Shown here: positions 41,780 to 54,871 of the stretch, in pieces
Numbering within the stretch: the first letter of the stretch is position 1
Layout: each line of letters begins with the position of its first letter
Assembly (NCBI GenBank): GCA_029448655.1
Contig: JACCLO010000014.1
Span: 2,232,001 to 2,296,000 of the forward strand
Length of the DNA: 64,000 bases
From: Wolfiporia cocos
Taxonomy: Eukaryota > Basidiomycota > Agaricomycetes > Polyporales > Phaeolaceae
Reading direction: 5' to 3'
Notes under the pieces: generated by a model
What the model was told of the DNA's origin: nothing
Databases searched by the model: none
Seen by the model: only the letters and a program-made list of their open reading frames with translations
Program-made: the position numbers and the translations under genes

Positions 41780-44482
41780 ATGGCTTCCCCTGCTATCCCT
41801 CCCGGTACCGCACCGATCAAACGCGAGTATGTGTGGTTGCAGCAACCTCAGTACCGTGCGCTCTGGTAGCTGAGTGCTTTGCTCGATCACTAGATTTTTG
41901 GTATCAACTGCGCCCCGAGACGTCCCTGATGATGACGCCGCGGAAGGCAGCACCAGCCATGCGCCAGGGAGGAATGACCGGGACGACGCCGCCCCCGACT
42001 CGGAGGGCGGCAAGAAGCTTACCGGCGCGCAACGCAGGAAGATGTCCAAGGAGGAGCGGAAAAACAAGCGCGGCGCGAACAAGGGCCGCCGCTTCCAAAA
42101 AGTGCGCGACGAGGTAGAGCTCTGCTGGAGGGTCGCGCTCGGAAAGGACTGCGAGTTCGGCGACGGGTGTGTCTCGTTGAATTCATCCCCTTGTGGGCCG
42201 GTGGGGGAACTTGCTCACTGCAGGTGTCCGTTGCAGGTGCCGCTTCACGCATGATGTTGCCGCATACCTGGCAGCCAAGCCGCGCGACATTTACTTCCCC
42301 TCATTATCGGACCTGAGCGCGTCCCCGCCAGTTGTGCATGTGCCTGCGAACGACGGCATGGCGGACGAAAGCAGCACGTCGATCAGCTCTACGACGACAT
42401 GCCCCGTATACGAGCGCACCGGCGAGTGTCGACATGGCCTCAAGTGCCGCTTTCTCGGAGGCCACGTCCGCCAGGGCTCCGAAGGAACCGTGGAGCTTGT
42501 TACGGATGAAGAGAAGAAAGCTCGCGTCGCCGCGGCTGAGACTGAGCTCAACTTCATTGACGCCAACACACTCAAGTCAGTCCGTACCAGGAAGGTACGT
42601 CATGCGATTGCTATATGACATTGAAACATTCATCCTAACATGGCACAGTACCCACTTCCGATCTCGGATGCGTACCTGAAGGAGCTGCAAGCAGCCGGCG
42701 AGGATGGTCAAGGTGACAAGGAACTGAGACCCGCTGGCGATTCAGAAAAAATGGACGTTACAGAAGGAGAGGAACCGCAAGAACCGCTGGTCCAGGACAA
42801 AGCTGAGGCGACACAAAAGAGGTTGGAAACTCCGGAGGATGACACCCCCGATGTGCCCATGCGTTTTCAGGAAAAGAAGCGATTACACTGGTCTGGGAAA
42901 ACGTGTAAGCTGTTCATTACTCTCTCCTGCTCTCAATATATCAATACACGCTCAGATCTCGCGCCGTTAACCACCGTTGGCAACCTGGTTCGTATGCATT
43001 TTCACTGACATCGAGCCAAGCTGATCATACATCAGCCATTCCGCCGGCTCTGTGTCGACTACGGCGCCGACATCACCTGCGGAGAGAGTGCGTCTCACTT
43101 CTTGTTCTCTTTACTCACTGTAACCGCTCGTGCCAGTGGGCCTCGCGCTCTCCTTCCTCCAGGCCTCCAAAGAGGAGTGGTCCCTCGTCCGGCGGCACCC
43201 ATCCGAGTCCATCTTCGGCATGCAGCTCGCAGGGAGCAAGCCCAGCCTGCTCGTACCTGCGGCAGAAGTGATCGGGCGCGAGTGCGCGGGGAACCTCGAC
43301 TTCGTCGACGTCAACTGCGGGTGCCCGATCGACCTCGTGTACAAAGCGGGGAGCGGGTCTGCACGTGAGTACGCTTTTGTAGCTTGCGCAGATGAGTCCT
43401 GACGCGGGCGTGGGCAGTGCTGGACGCCGCGGGAAAGCTGGGCAAGATCGTCGTGGGGATGAACAAGGCGCTGGGAGATATCCCGGTCACGGTCAAGCTG
43501 AGGACGGGCGTGAAAGATGGGCGCAATACGGCGCACAAGCTCATGCCCCGCCTCAGTGCCGAGTTTGGCGCGTCCGCGCTCACGGTGCGCCTCTGCATAC
43601 TCCCTGTTGGTGCGACGATGCGTTCTGATGCGCGTGTGCTTGGCAGCTGCACGGCCGGACGCGGCAGCAGCGGTATACGAAGCTGGCCGACTGGAGCTAT
43701 ATAAAGAAGTGCGTCGAGGCCGTGCGGGCTCGGGAGACGGAAGAAGATCGTAAGTTCTTCGTCTGATACGAGGGCAGATTATCTGGATACACCGCCTTTA
43801 GTTGCGCCCGTGCCGATCTTCGGTGGTGGCGATGTGTTTTCGTCTGAGGACTACTGGGAGAAGATGGACAGCAGTGGCGTCGACGGCATCATGATTGGGC
43901 GCGGTGCTCTCATCAAGCCATGGATCTTTACAGAGATCAAGGAGCGCAGGGAGTGGGATATCAGCTCGAGAGAGCGTCTCGAGTTGATCCGCAAAGTACG
44001 TTTCTCGTGTCCTTCAAATGAAACATTATTCTTAATCCACCGCATCCTGCTTGCAGTATGCCGAGTACGGCCTGAGGTACATCTCTCCGCTATCATGAGT
44101 GGCCGAGTATTTACGCGTTCTCTGCGGCAGTCATTTCGGCACCGACACCGCTGGCGTTAACACAACGCGCCGGTACCTCTGCGAGGCACTCTCCTTCCAG
44201 TACCGCTATATTCCCATTGGCCTGCTCGAGACTCTTCCAGGACGAATCAATGACCGTGCGCCGGCATTCCGCGGTCGTGACGAGCTTGGTGCGTCTTCTC
44301 GTGATTGAAGTATCGGCTGATGGCTGATGGCGGAACACGATTCAGAAACGCTCCTTGCCAGCGCGGATAGTAGAGATTGGGTGAAAATCTCGGAGATGTT
44401 CCTCGGGCCTGCACCTGAGTCCTGGACGTTCACGCCCAAGCATAAGAGTAACGCACATGGGACGGAGGAGAGCCAGGGCTAA
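41780..44482 (+). CDS. DUS3: tRNA-dihydrouridine synthase 3
   Basis: Reduces uridine 47 in the variable loop of tRNAs (family function) using NADPH and FMN. Thirteen exons: 41,780-41,826; 41,894-42,166; 42,237-42,594; 42,649-42,904; 42,956-42,987; 43,036-43,087; 43,137-43,364; 43,418-43,584; 43,647-43,749; 43,802-43,995; 44,057-44,076; 44,131-44,288; 44,346-44,482; total 674 residues. Two CCCH zinc fingers ([20 protein letters not shown], about residues 90-112, and [18 protein letters not shown], about 161-184) identify Dus3 among the Dus enzymes. The TIM-barrel domain has [26 protein letters not shown] with the catalytic Cys near 400, [23 protein letters not shown] and [13 protein letters not shown]. 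Exon 11 is only 20 nt. Intact. Confidence 0.93.
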
Positions 44483-46899
44483 GGCGATGCAAATGTATTA
44501 GTGCCATCAATACTAGACTATCAACCTAAGCAACTTCATCATCAAGACGTCCTGCCTGGTCATTGTAGAAGCCCAGCTCTGATGACATTCACGCTGGTAA
44601 ACGGTAACAACTATCTAGAGTTCAGCATCGAGCGGGACAAATTGGAGATTCTGTCGAAACAAAGTCAGATATGCCCTTGAGTCATCGCGACAATCATTAT
44701 ACAGCCGAAGTAAATTGGGGATGCTATATTAGAGTATAGCAGGACGCAGCCTATGTCATTCATGATCACCACTCGCATCGATGTGATCTTCACAATCGTG
44801 GACGGTAGTGGGGATTCCGATTGGCATAATACCCGGTATTGTAGGTAGCATCAGGTTCTGACCGCCAGTTGTCTGTGCTAGTATGGGGGTTGCTCCCCGG
44901 GTGAATTGTTCCTGTCTGTATGAGATATAGCCTGGGACACGGCTAGGTTCGCGTTAAGCGTTGCTGGGAGTATGTTGGGGACAATGGGGACAATGGAGCA
45001 CATTGTCAGAAAGCACTCGCGAGATGCAACGCCATCTGTTTGGCGAGGAGCGGGCGTATCCAATCAACGCGCTGCTGCTACCTCGAACTCAGCAACCACT
45101 GTCTTCGCCTCGGCTGTGCGAGCGCATTGGAAAAAGATCTCGTGGACCGACATCAGCAGTGGGCGTGACCGCACGATGCGTTGGCTTCACATACGTCGCC
45201 TCGTGAGCCTTTAAACTGAATGTTTCTCTGATGCTCGGTCTTGATCAGCGCTGTCGTGTTCACAGCAAGGTTGCGTGAAAGGGTGCACTGATAGATGTAA
45301 GGAGCGAATAAGTCAGTATACGACACGCACCGTCAACATGCAACTGCTATCCTAGAATGCACAGCAACCTGGAGTAGTACGAGGTGAATCCTACGGCAGC
45401 CCAAAACCGATCAGATACTCAGTCGCCACCGACATCGGACTCAAAGCAAGTACGCGATGTGTATTACGGGCGCTGAATATGTCATACCATATGGTGTCAG
45501 GGAGCATGGGTAGCGTGAAAATGAGCCGAGGGATGAAGTCCACTGTCCACGTCGCAGCGTAGGCACCGGAAGAGAACTATATTCTGAGCCGACTGTGCTG
45601 GGGAGATGCAGCTGTGTCAGTGTAGCCACAAGATCAGGTGATATATCGCTATTGATAACTCGGTCGACAGGCATTTAGAAACTTTGATCCACCCTGCCCT
45701 AGTCGACATCGCCGCAGATATAGCAAAAGCTGCACGACAACACCCAAGAGGAGAGGTTGGCGACGAGACTTCGTTCTGCAGTGATAATGAGCAGACAGCT
45801 GCACAGGGTCAGAATTAAAAGTCCCAAGATATCAAAAGCAATCCCGCGGTTCGAGCCGACTTGACATAGTTCCAAGTAGAGAAGGGGCCGAGAGCGAAGC
45901 AGGTAGAACGTGGGACCTTCAACCCGCAGATCGGCAAGGATTGACCTCCATGAATATGCAAGATCCAGATCGAGAACAGGTGCAAAAGGGATGTCATGAT
46001 CATGAGGTAGGCATAACGCCTGATGCTGCAGACTGTTGTACATGCTCCTAAATCAAACAACGTCTCACCTGTCCCTTGTCTCATGGCACAGTGAGCGGAA
46101 AACGCCGTGTAGTCTCACCATAGGACCTATGTCAAATGGCCAAGATCAAAGGAGTGTACCGATTGGCTTCTACATCTGATTATCCAGGAAGACACCAGGA
46201 AGGTAGAACCAGACATAGCTGTGGTAGTAAAGGATTGCAATAGCAATCGGGATGCCAAGTGACGCAAGGAAAAGCAAAATCACAGTCTCGCAAGCTATAA
46301 TAGGATCCTCAAGCATTAGTTGATAGCCAGGACGTATACTGAGCAGAAGCGCCATGTATTCATTAGTTTGTGGTAGGCTGTCTATAAATTGCAAGCGACC
46401 AGATCGCACAAAGAAAGTCACAGAGAGGTCTTTCAGATGTCCACCTTTGACTTGACCTATCGATGAGGTCTGCTGCACGCATATTTGGTGATAGACGCAA
46501 AGTCAGAGGTGCAAAAGCAATTATACAATCCGTGCCACGGCACAAGGTGTCTAGCATCTACCAGTGTGTGCAAGTCCTCACCGGCACCCACGAGCGGTGT
46601 CGTTGCATGCTAGTTCATAGAGAGAGTCACAGGCCGACAGCGTCGAAGACAAGAGATATGAAAGCTGCGCGTCGAACGTCGAGTCGATCGCAAAAATGGC
46701 GCGCGAGTTGATCAATGCGGCACGTGATTGATGCGCTGAGCTTCGCTTCGGGCATCCGTGTCTAAGCCCGAGGTTTGGCCCCCATGTCGGCACCAGCGAT
46801 ATCCCCGCTCGTATCCCCTCTGTCCGGCGTGGGGCGTACGCTTAACCTGGCGCTACTGATATTTTCTGCCCGCTGGTGACCACCAACAACGCAACAGTC
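44483..46899. other. 2.4-kb intergenic region, possible membrane-protein relic
   Basis: No complete gene is supported. On the minus strand between about 46,480 and 45,700 several frames carry hydrophobic stretches (ACETVILLFLASLGIPIAIA, LMIMTSLLHLFSIWILHI) that might be a decayed multi-spanning membrane protein, but they do not join and I cannot name a family. Confidence 0.3.
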
Positions 46900-48338
46900 A
46901 TGTCCCTCAGTTGCGAGTCCTACGTCTGCGACGCGCGCCCAGATTATCCGCTCCTCATCACTGCGAAGCGGTACTGGGTGCCAGGGCTGGCTTCCGACGA
47001 CCCCAGCGCGCTGACGCTGATACTGACGCATGGAACAGGCTACCACAAGGAGCAATGGGAGCCTACTATTGAGCACTTGTATGAGCATCTGGCAGGCCAG
47101 AGCCCGGTCCGCGTGCGCGATGTATGGAGCATTGACTGCCCGAACCACGGTGAAGCAGCTGTGCTGAACGAGAAGACGCTGAGGTGGGGATATCACATAT
47201 GTAGGCGCAGGCTTATACCTGTGGCGCCCTACGTACTGATCATAGGCACTGAGCAGTCAACTGGGAGGAATATGCGCGCGCAGTGCACATCTTTCTCGCT
47301 GGGCAGGGCAAAGGCATCGATGTCGATTTCAGCAAACGTAACCTCGTCGGAATCGGTCACTCAATGGGAGCGGTCGCACTGTGCGCTGCCACTCTCGCGC
47401 GCTATTTAACGCTGCTGATTACTTCATTAATAGGATCCTCTGCAACACGTTCACGCCCAAGCCGGCCTTCCGATCCTTCATCTTTTCGGAGCCCATGTGC
47501 TTCCCGCCGGAGCCTTACGGGCTCCCCGACAAGTTTACCACATTCCTGACTACTGGTGCAGAGAAGCGGCGCGACATCTTTGAAAGTAGAGAGGAAGCGC
47601 TGCTCTGGCTGAAATCGAGGGCAGGCTTCAAGGTGTGGGATGAAAGAGTGCTTAAGGCCTTTGTGGTGCGTTGCGCGCACACATATCCGGCGCGCAGTGT
47701 CAATTGTAACTCGACGTGCAGGACCATGGGATGCGCGACTTACCCACCGTCGATTACCCTGACAAGACCTCGGGCGTGACGCTCAAGTGTACCCGCGCAC
47801 AAGAAGCAGTACGACATATGATACGGATCATACAGCGTGATCACTCACTCACTGAGCTTTCACAGGCATGCTACCGTGATCACACCAACACAGGTCGTGT
47901 ACGCGCTTACAACTACCTCGCCACGCTTTGCGCAGTTTATCCTGTACACGTACTGTACGGCGCTGTTGATGACTACATGTGTGTATCTGCCCTCTACTTT
48001 CTGTTTCCCTCTGACGCATGTACATTACTTGCAGCCCAAGCCAGGTGAAGGACTATATCCTCACGGAAGGAACGCAAGGCAAACATACATCTGCGCGCCG
48101 CGTGCAGAATTCTGGGCACCTGGTAAGTCTGCGTGAAAACTTGGTTTCAATGACATGTGTTGATGACTGCCCGCTCTTTCACTGAATTGATGCATCAATC
48201 ACAACGACTGTTCTTGCTTTTGCTCCCGGTGTTTGGTCTGTATAGATGGTACAGACACAGCCCAAGGGCCTGGCGGAAGCAATCTGGGCGGTCCTAGAGG
48301 GTGTGCCTGCACCAGTATGGGTGCTGAGTAAGCTATAG
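46900..48338 (+). CDS. Alpha/beta-hydrolase
   Basis: Seven exons 46,900-47,200, 47,257-47,380, 47,434-47,665, 47,722-47,808, 47,866-47,978, 48,035-48,122 and 48,246-48,338 give 345 residues. The N-terminus has TLILTHGTGYHKEQWEPTI (oxyanion-region HG motif), then VRDVWSIDCPNHGEA, and the nucleophile elbow GIGHSMGAVAL with Ser near residue 136. FIFSEPMCFPP, VLYGAVDDYM and SGHLMVQTQPKGLAEAIW follow; the His of SGHL is a good candidate for the catalytic His and an Asp in AVDDY for the acid. The family is a serine hydrolase of unknown substrate, often found in fungal secondary-metabolism contexts. No signal peptide, so probably intracellular. Intact. Confidence 0.85.
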
Positions 48339-49007
48339 GACGGTAAGTCGACGCGACGAAACACTTGGGCTCATCGGTCTGATACAGAACGTAGACGGAC
48401 GTAATGGATTTTTAGCTGAACTACCCTTGGAGCTCACTGCTATCACATAAATTGTCGTAGAGGGCTTTCCCAATCTATGTACTGCCGTCACATCATGTAA
48501 TGCGTCGGCAGCTCATCACGAGGCGGACCGACTCGATGGCTACCATCAGTGCTTCTACAATGCAATCGCAACATCATTGTAACATAGCAGTGCAGTTGCA
48601 CCTATAGTGTTGCAGCTGTAAATTAAGACATTGAGTCTCTTGTAGCACACATTAGAGACGATTATGTCAAGTCAGATGGGTTGTAGGTAAGAGTGCGGTA
48701 GGATGGAAAATGGAACAGTACCACTTACATACTCGTGAACAATCCTTAGAGGTAGTTTCGGGGCCTTCTGGCTTCATTTCTGGGTCCATCTGACATCGAG
48801 ACTTCACGTTGACTCGGTATAAAATACATACGCTCCGTTCATCTCAGAAATAGCGCTTGAGCAGGCGAGGATACATGGCAGCGACTACATTATCTGTCAC
48901 ACCGCAAGGAGCACACAAGCATGATCGACTCAACCAGAGTACATATCTCACGTTGGATGCCCAAATCAAGCGAACACAGCCGCCGGGTTTCAACTCTCCT
49001 ATCACAG
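48339..49007. other. Convergent intergenic region
   Basis: Lies between the hydrolase (+) and transporter (-) stop codons. Nothing recognised. Confidence 0.45.
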
Positions 49008-51037
49008 CTAGAGACGGCTAGAGCCCTTCATGATCGACAATGCAAGAACCGCCACCAACACCTGGACCTGCAAGACAGTTGTTGAGTATTTCTCAGGGAA
49101 GAGACTCGACGTCTTACGCCGTGCACAAGGGTTGTTGCATATATGGGTATGGAGTCTCTAGAGCAAAGTTGTGAGCGAGGATCCGCAACAACAGTATTAG
49201 TACCAACAATGCGACAAAGCGGGATGTGACGTCGGTCGAAAGCACCAGGCCAAGATGCATGATGACCTCCATGGCCGCTAGGGCAAATCCTGAAGCAGCA
49301 GTCATTTAAGGTCATTGGCCGTACGTTACAGAATGAGGGGGTCTATACCTTTCTGGGACGAACCTGCCATTGAGATAATGACACTGCGCATCACCGGTGT
49401 GTGACCTGCTCCCAACCCAGAGACAAATAGCGCTAAACACATATCCATGGTGAACCTCGATTGACGAAGGGGTATAAGAATTGTACTCACCGATAAAGTA
49501 AACAGCAGGCGAAGGCGCAAGGCTGACAACAACGAGTGCGGCAGCACTGACGAGCAACGATATCATTGCAATGTGAATGTTGAAGCGATCGAGAGCATCG
49601 GCGGGAATGTTTGGCACAGGTTCTCCTTGTGCAGGGGCTTCACCTTGAGGGCGCACTCTCGCTGACAAGGTGCGAGAAAAGCGCTTCACAGCCAGGGGAA
49701 TTAACATCATTTGAGCAACGATGCTACCAACCATCGGTAACATTAACATAGCACCGAGCTAGATTTAATTAACTCAAACACTCCGAATAGACGTCTGATG
49801 CGAGAACGAACCTCGATCATCGAGGATACTTGTCCGAGATGAGATGATGAAACCGTCACCGCGAAAGAACGTGAGGCGCCTGCCATGAGTGCGTAGACCG
49901 CGAAGGAACAAAGTCGCCAGTCGCATCTTCTGGTCAAAGAGTGCTGCTTCGAGTAGAACCGATAGGGGTCCGACGATATTAGTCGCTACGGTTAGACAAA
50001 GAAATACGCCTTGTGGACTTACCTGCGCGAGATTTTGACGCTGTGGACCGTCGACATCCCTCTCTGGAACCTTCTCCTTCTCCGACTGGTATTGAGGACG
50101 CGCAGCGGGAAGCAGGAACCAGACACATAGCATGCACCCGGCCTGGAGGACAGCGGCGCAGACGAATGCAAGACCGGCGTGCTTTGTAGATGGGAGCCCG
50201 AAGCCAACAAGCATTGGACATATAAACTCGGCTGAACAGAATGTGAGCATGAATCGAGTCGATTACGAAAGGCAGAACGAGTACCCATCTGACCCAACGT
50301 GGCCCACGCAGAGAACTTGCTCAACGCTACTGTCCTGTTCATCAATTAACAGCGGCTCACAGGCGACGGAGAATGCTAGCACCTCTGTTCTGCACTAACC
50401 ATGTCGGCGATGGCCAGGTTACCGACAAACACCAGCATCTGCTCTCGGACTAAGGCCTTGAAGGCCGCCCATTGCGCAAGAGCGAAGAAAACGATCCCAC
50501 TGGACCGAAATGAGGACTGTAGGCCAGCGTTGACGGCATTGTATAAAAGGGACACTCCAAGTATGGTCAGTATCACCGGTTTATGCTCGAATTTGCGAGC
50601 TACGGTGTACGCTATACAAATGCCCATGACAACTGTCGTAGCGAAATATTAGTGTGTAGCCTAGCACATTAAAGACGATGCTGACATCCGATCCGGTCAA
50701 TGACCCGATAAAGTTCTATCACGGCTCCCCACCGCTGCTCGACTCCGGCCGCGAAGCATAGCTCGTGCGGTATCGGACCATCTAGAGGGATCTTTCCTGG
50801 GTCCTCGGTCGCGTACCAGCTCCGGCATACTTCTTGACGGAATACCCTAGTTGCGACGATGGCGGGGACAGATTCAGCGAATGGAATAATCAGCACGATG
50901 GGTACGAGACCAGCAACGAGAGAGGAAACTCGGCTCGTTGTAGCCCGGCTTGGACTCAGGCATGAGCCATCGTCGCACTGCTCTTTGGGTTCATACCGGC
51001 CAGATGCAGTTGTTGACTTCTCCCCTGTCATGGTCAA
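49008..51037 (-). CDS. Major facilitator superfamily transporter
   Basis: Nine exons (minus) 51,037-50,686, 50,632-50,383, 50,334-50,285, 50,231-50,023, 49,985-49,812, 49,758-49,491, 49,432-49,349, 49,289-49,204 and 49,067-49,008 give 510 residues with about twelve hydrophobic segments (for example VAGLVPIVLIIPFAESVP near the N-terminus, LVGFGLPSTKHAGLAFVCAA mid-protein and VLVAVLALSIMKG at the end). A hydrophilic loop (RPQYQSEKEKVPERDVDG) separates the two halves, as is usual in the superfamily. Similar basidiomycete proteins start with a first helix followed by a Cys-Trp-containing loop (QEVCRSWYATEDP), seen here. Substrate unknown. One intron (49,986-50,022) is only 37 nt; all junctions keep frame. 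Confidence 0.82.
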
Positions 51038-51683
51038 AGTAGCCTACTTCCAGAAATGCAACGAACGGGTCTTCAGTAGGAGTATGGCGGCTTGCTATAA
51101 ATCACTGGTCTGCAGGTTTTTTCAGTGTATTATGAGCGCTCGAAAATGAGTCAATGGTACTCCGCGACTCACCGGCACCGACAATGGTGACGTGACTGAT
51201 TGTAGGAGATAACTCGTGATGTAGTTCATCTGTGATACATGGTAGTGCGTGAGTTGCTGTCATGTAACATCCCTACTGATGATTATGAGCGCGCTTAGAA
51301 TGTCGTGACACGTCTAGCTATAGTTCCGTAGCACCGGATAACAGATGAGATCTGTCAGGACACAAGTGTGAGAGCTACACAGCATGGTGTATTATCCCCG
51401 GAGTGTAGCAGAAAGCGACCGCACAGGTTTTCAGTTTAGCAGCTGTTTTAGCAAACAGCGCGTCACTGCCCTATGCTTGGACAGAGGCTGTACAGAATGA
51501 GCACATTGGGTAGTCCATTAGGATGTGCACTTGGTTGTCTGTTCGGCAGTGATGCGACATTCAATTATATCTGGAACTATAGTGTACTTGTATTGTACAG
51601 TCGCTTGGATCGTATACATCAAGTCTGTCACCAAGCAGATCAGTGACCCTCTACATGCCACGGCTCTCGTACTCACCCGTCCC
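51038..51683. other. Intergenic, no gene seen
   Basis: 5' flank of the MFS gene and 3' flank of the Hikeshi gene. No supportable feature. Confidence 0.45.
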
Positions 51684-52399
51684 TTACTCCTGGTTCTCCA
51701 AGAATCCGACGCCCGTATTCCTCACCTTGCTCATGAACGACTCGTACCATTTTGCGATGACGGCCATTGGCACGAGTGTCTCTGGCGTGAGCCCCCCGCC
51801 GCCAACGAACCCGCTCACGTAGTTGAACAAGTGCTTAATGACGCGCTCTGCGAGCAGCGTCGCGTCCGGCTGCGCGCTCGCGGGGCGGCCGACCGCGCTC
51901 GGGAGCGTGGTCATCTCCGCCTCGATCGTAGGCAGCGGCTCGATGGCGATGCCGAGGATCGCGGTCACGTCCGCGGGTGTGCCGCCGGTGGGCCCCGTGC
52001 CGTCTGCGAAAAGCGTGTTGTTGGAGGACTGGGAGGAGAAGGAGCCGCGCAGACGGAAGATGGCGGAGGGCTTGTCGTTCGAGAGCCTGGGCGGGTGGGG
52101 AGCGTGAAGGACAGGGTGTGCGTGTGTGCGGACGAGGACCTACATCCCGAGGAGCTGGAAGCCTTTTCCTGGCCAGTGGAGGTGTACTGTGGCGCCGTAG
52201 CCGTCAGGGAAAGGTACTGGACAGTTGAGTTGAGTTCGAACGCGTCAGAGACCGACATTTCTGACATACCGGTGCCCAAGAGGAATACGCATATGTGATT
52301 GATCGTGCCCGCCTGGGGGAGCTCGAAGAGAGCATGTGTCTCGTCGATCTGCTGCATGTTCGTCTGCAGAAGACGGCCGGCAACGCAGCAGCCAAACAT
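51684..52399 (-). CDS. OPI10: Hikeshi / OPI10 family protein
   Basis: In animals Hikeshi carries Hsp70 into the nucleus during heat stress; the yeast relative OPI10 was found through an inositol phenotype. Exons (minus) 52,399-52,270, 52,216-52,144 and 52,086-51,684 give 201 residues, the usual length. Signatures: MFGCCVAGRLLQTNMQQID at the start, FELPQAGTINHICVFLLGT, VPFPDGYGATVHLHWPGKGF, QLLGMLSNDKPSAIFRLRG, AILGIAIEPLPTIEAE, and the C-terminal WYESFMSKVRNTGVGFLE. A Thr/Gly-rich linker lies in the middle. The start at 52,399 was chosen because this MFG start is conserved. It is divergent from alanine aminotransferase 500 bp away. Confidence 0.92.
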
Positions 52400-52898
52400 A
52401 GCGGTTAGACACGTAAGAGGTGCAGAGCTAATGGGGAGCGAGAAGGCCAGCGGCAGCAACGCGATTGAGCGGGGCGCAGAAGCGGAAGTGAGATGGCGGA
52501 GACAGTGGAGCTATAACACGCGACGGCGGCGATTTCGAGCAATTTCGAGGCCATGCGGGCCCTGTGCTCGCCGTGAATCTTCCAAGCAGGCAGGCCATTC
52601 GCGCGCAGAAGAACGCATCGTCTCGAGGCCGGCAGAGAGGTCTCGAGAGATCTCGAGGTCGTATGAAGCAGCGGGCCACTGGCCTTTTGACCGCTCCCAC
52701 CACGAGTTGCCGCTGGCTGCACAAGAAAGGATTCGGTGGCCGCGCAAGGCACTGGGCTCGGAATGACTCGAGCGAGGGTGATTGGCCATATACGCTGCGT
52801 ATATGCACGGCGCATACAGCCAGCACCCGCAGTCGCTTGCGTGATCGCGTCTGCCTCGACCGGCACCCGGGTTCTGACCATTCAAATACAGCGGCAGC
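52400..52898. promoter_or_regulatory. Bidirectional promoter region OPI10/alanine aminotransferase
   Basis: 499 bp separate the two start codons. Around 52,618-52,665 there are several TCTCGAG/GAGATCTCGAGG palindromic motifs that could be binding sites; no factor can be named from sequence. Confidence 0.4.
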
Positions 52899-54532
52899 AT
52901 GATCACGCTCGCTCGTACACCCGTCCGCTCTTCCCTCCACTCCATCTCCTTCTGCCGCGCTGCCCACTCGCACTCCCGCTCCATGCGCCCGCTCACCCCC
53001 GCCGACCTCAACCCCGCCGTGCTCAACGTGCAGTATGCCGTCCGCGGCGAGCTTGCCATCAAGGCCGAGGAGCTGAATGAGAAGCTCCGCTCAAAGGAGC
53101 ACCGGGACACGCTCCCGTTCAAAAAGGTCATTTCGAGCAACATCGGGAACCCGCAGCAAAAGGGGCTCGACCAGCCGCCCATAACGTTCACAAGACAGGT
53201 GTGTCCCGTGCCACGCGCACGGCGTGTCTGCGCCGGAGAAACGCGCTGACCGTCCGGCTAGGTCGCCGCGCTGATGGAGTATCCCCCGCTGGCCGAGATC
53301 GTGAAGGACAAGTGGAACCCGGACGTGATCCAGCGGGCAAAGGAGCTGCAGGAGGAGATCGGCAGCGTCGGCGCATACTCGCACAGCAAGGGCATCCCGC
53401 TCATCCGGAAACACGTTGCGCAGTTCATCACAGGTCCGCCGCCTCTATTTCTGTCTACTCGCTTACCCACGCGTGCACAGAGCGCGACGGGTACCCGAGC
53501 GACCCGGAGGACATCTTCCTCACAGCCGGCGCGTCTGCGGGCGTGTCGCTGCTCCTGAACGTGCTCATCACGGCCCACAAGACGGGCATCCTGATCCCGA
53601 TCCCGCAGTACCCCCTCTACACCGCCACGCTCGCCCAGTTCTCGGGCGTGCCCCTGCCGTACCACCTCTCGGAGCAGGATGGCTGGTCGACCTCGCTCGC
53701 TGAGATCAAGGCTGCGCTCGCTAAGGCGGAGACGGACGGCAAAGTCACCCCGCGCGCGCTCGTCGTGATCAACCCGGGCAACCCGACCGGCGCGCTGCTC
53801 GACCGGCAGACGATGGAGGAGCTCGTCTGGCTGTGCGAGGAGCACTCGCTCGTGCTCCTCGCGGACGAAGTCTACCAGGAGAACCTCCACCGCCGCGACG
53901 AGCACCCGTTCCACTCGTTCAAGCAGGTCGTGCGCCAGCTCGGCTCGCAGGTCCCCCTCATCTCGTTCCACTCCATCTCCAAGGGAGTCTTCGGCGAGTG
54001 CGGCCGCCGCGGCGGGTACTTTGAGTGCTGCAACATCTCCACAGACGTCCGTGCGCTGCTGTACAAGATGGTCAGCGTCGGCCTCTGCCCGCCGCTTTCC
54101 GGCCAGGTCGGCGTCGACTGCCTCGTGCGCCCGCCCAAGCCCGACGAGCCATCGTACGCGCTGTGGAAGCAGGAGACAGATGATATTCACGCTGCACTCG
54201 CGCATCGCACGCAGGTCATGTCCGAGCGCCTGAACAAGCTTCCCGGCGTGTCTTGCGTAAACTCGCCTGGGGCACTCTACCTGTACCCAAAGCTCGAACT
54301 CCCGCAGAACGCGATCGATGCGGCGCACAAGCTTGGCAAGGAGGCAGACACTCTGTATGCGCTCGAGTTGCTCGGGGAGACGGGTATTTGTGTTGTTCCT
54401 GGAAGTGGGTTCGGCCAGAAGGACGGCGAACACCACTACCGCTTGACGTGTCTCTGCCCTGGCGTAGAAGAGTACGTGGGCATGCTCGAGAAGTTCCACC
54501 TGAACTTCCTCAAGAGATACGGCGGAGCATAG
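52899..54532 (+). CDS. ALT1: Alanine aminotransferase
   Basis: PLP enzyme interconverting alanine + 2-oxoglutarate and pyruvate + glutamate. Exons 52,899-53,198, 53,262-53,433 and 53,481-54,532 give 507 residues. The first about 28 residues are rich in Arg and Ser without acidic residues (MITLARTPVRSSLHSISF), which suggests a mitochondrial presequence; a cytosolic form could start at MRPLTPADLN. Signatures: NIGNPQQKGLDQPPITFTRQ, YSHSKGIPLIRKHVA, LTAGASAGVSLLLNVLI, VVINPGNPTGALL, VLLADEVYQENLH, and SFHSISKGVFGECGRRGGYF, where Lys near residue 325 binds PLP. Very GC-rich coding with strong codon bias suggests high expression. Confidence 0.94.
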
Positions 54533-54871
54533 CCGTCTTTCACCCGTGTCCTGCAGAGTTCTTGGCCAGCTAGAACCTACACCTTGATTGCTTCTCGTGG
54601 TATCTCACTACGATGCGTATATTTACTACTATAAATCTCTGCACAACGTGCCATCATGCGCTGGTCGTGAGAAGAAAGGAAGGTGAGTCCCCGTCAAGCT
54701 AAATTGCGTATCAGAGGGAAGGCAAGCAATCAGCGGCGCAAGGATATATCGAACCGTGGAAGGAAACGTGACGGTCCATTCACAGAAAGACTACCTGCAT
54801 AGACACAGCAAGAGATACTCGCAGTAGCAATGGGTGAAAATGCAGCGTCCCCACTGTCTCAACCGCCGCGC
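54533..54871. other. Convergent intergenic region
   Basis: 339 bp between two tail-to-tail stop codons. No feature seen. Confidence 0.45.

Noticed and set aside
44483..46899. Complete membrane-protein gene
   Set aside because: Hydrophobic stretches exist but could not be joined by consistent splice sites or assigned to a family; listed only as a possible relic.
53258..54499. 413-codon open frame antisense to alanine aminotransferase
   Set aside because: It mirrors the GC-rich codon bias of the sense gene, has no family signature and overlaps a clear enzyme. It is a shadow frame.
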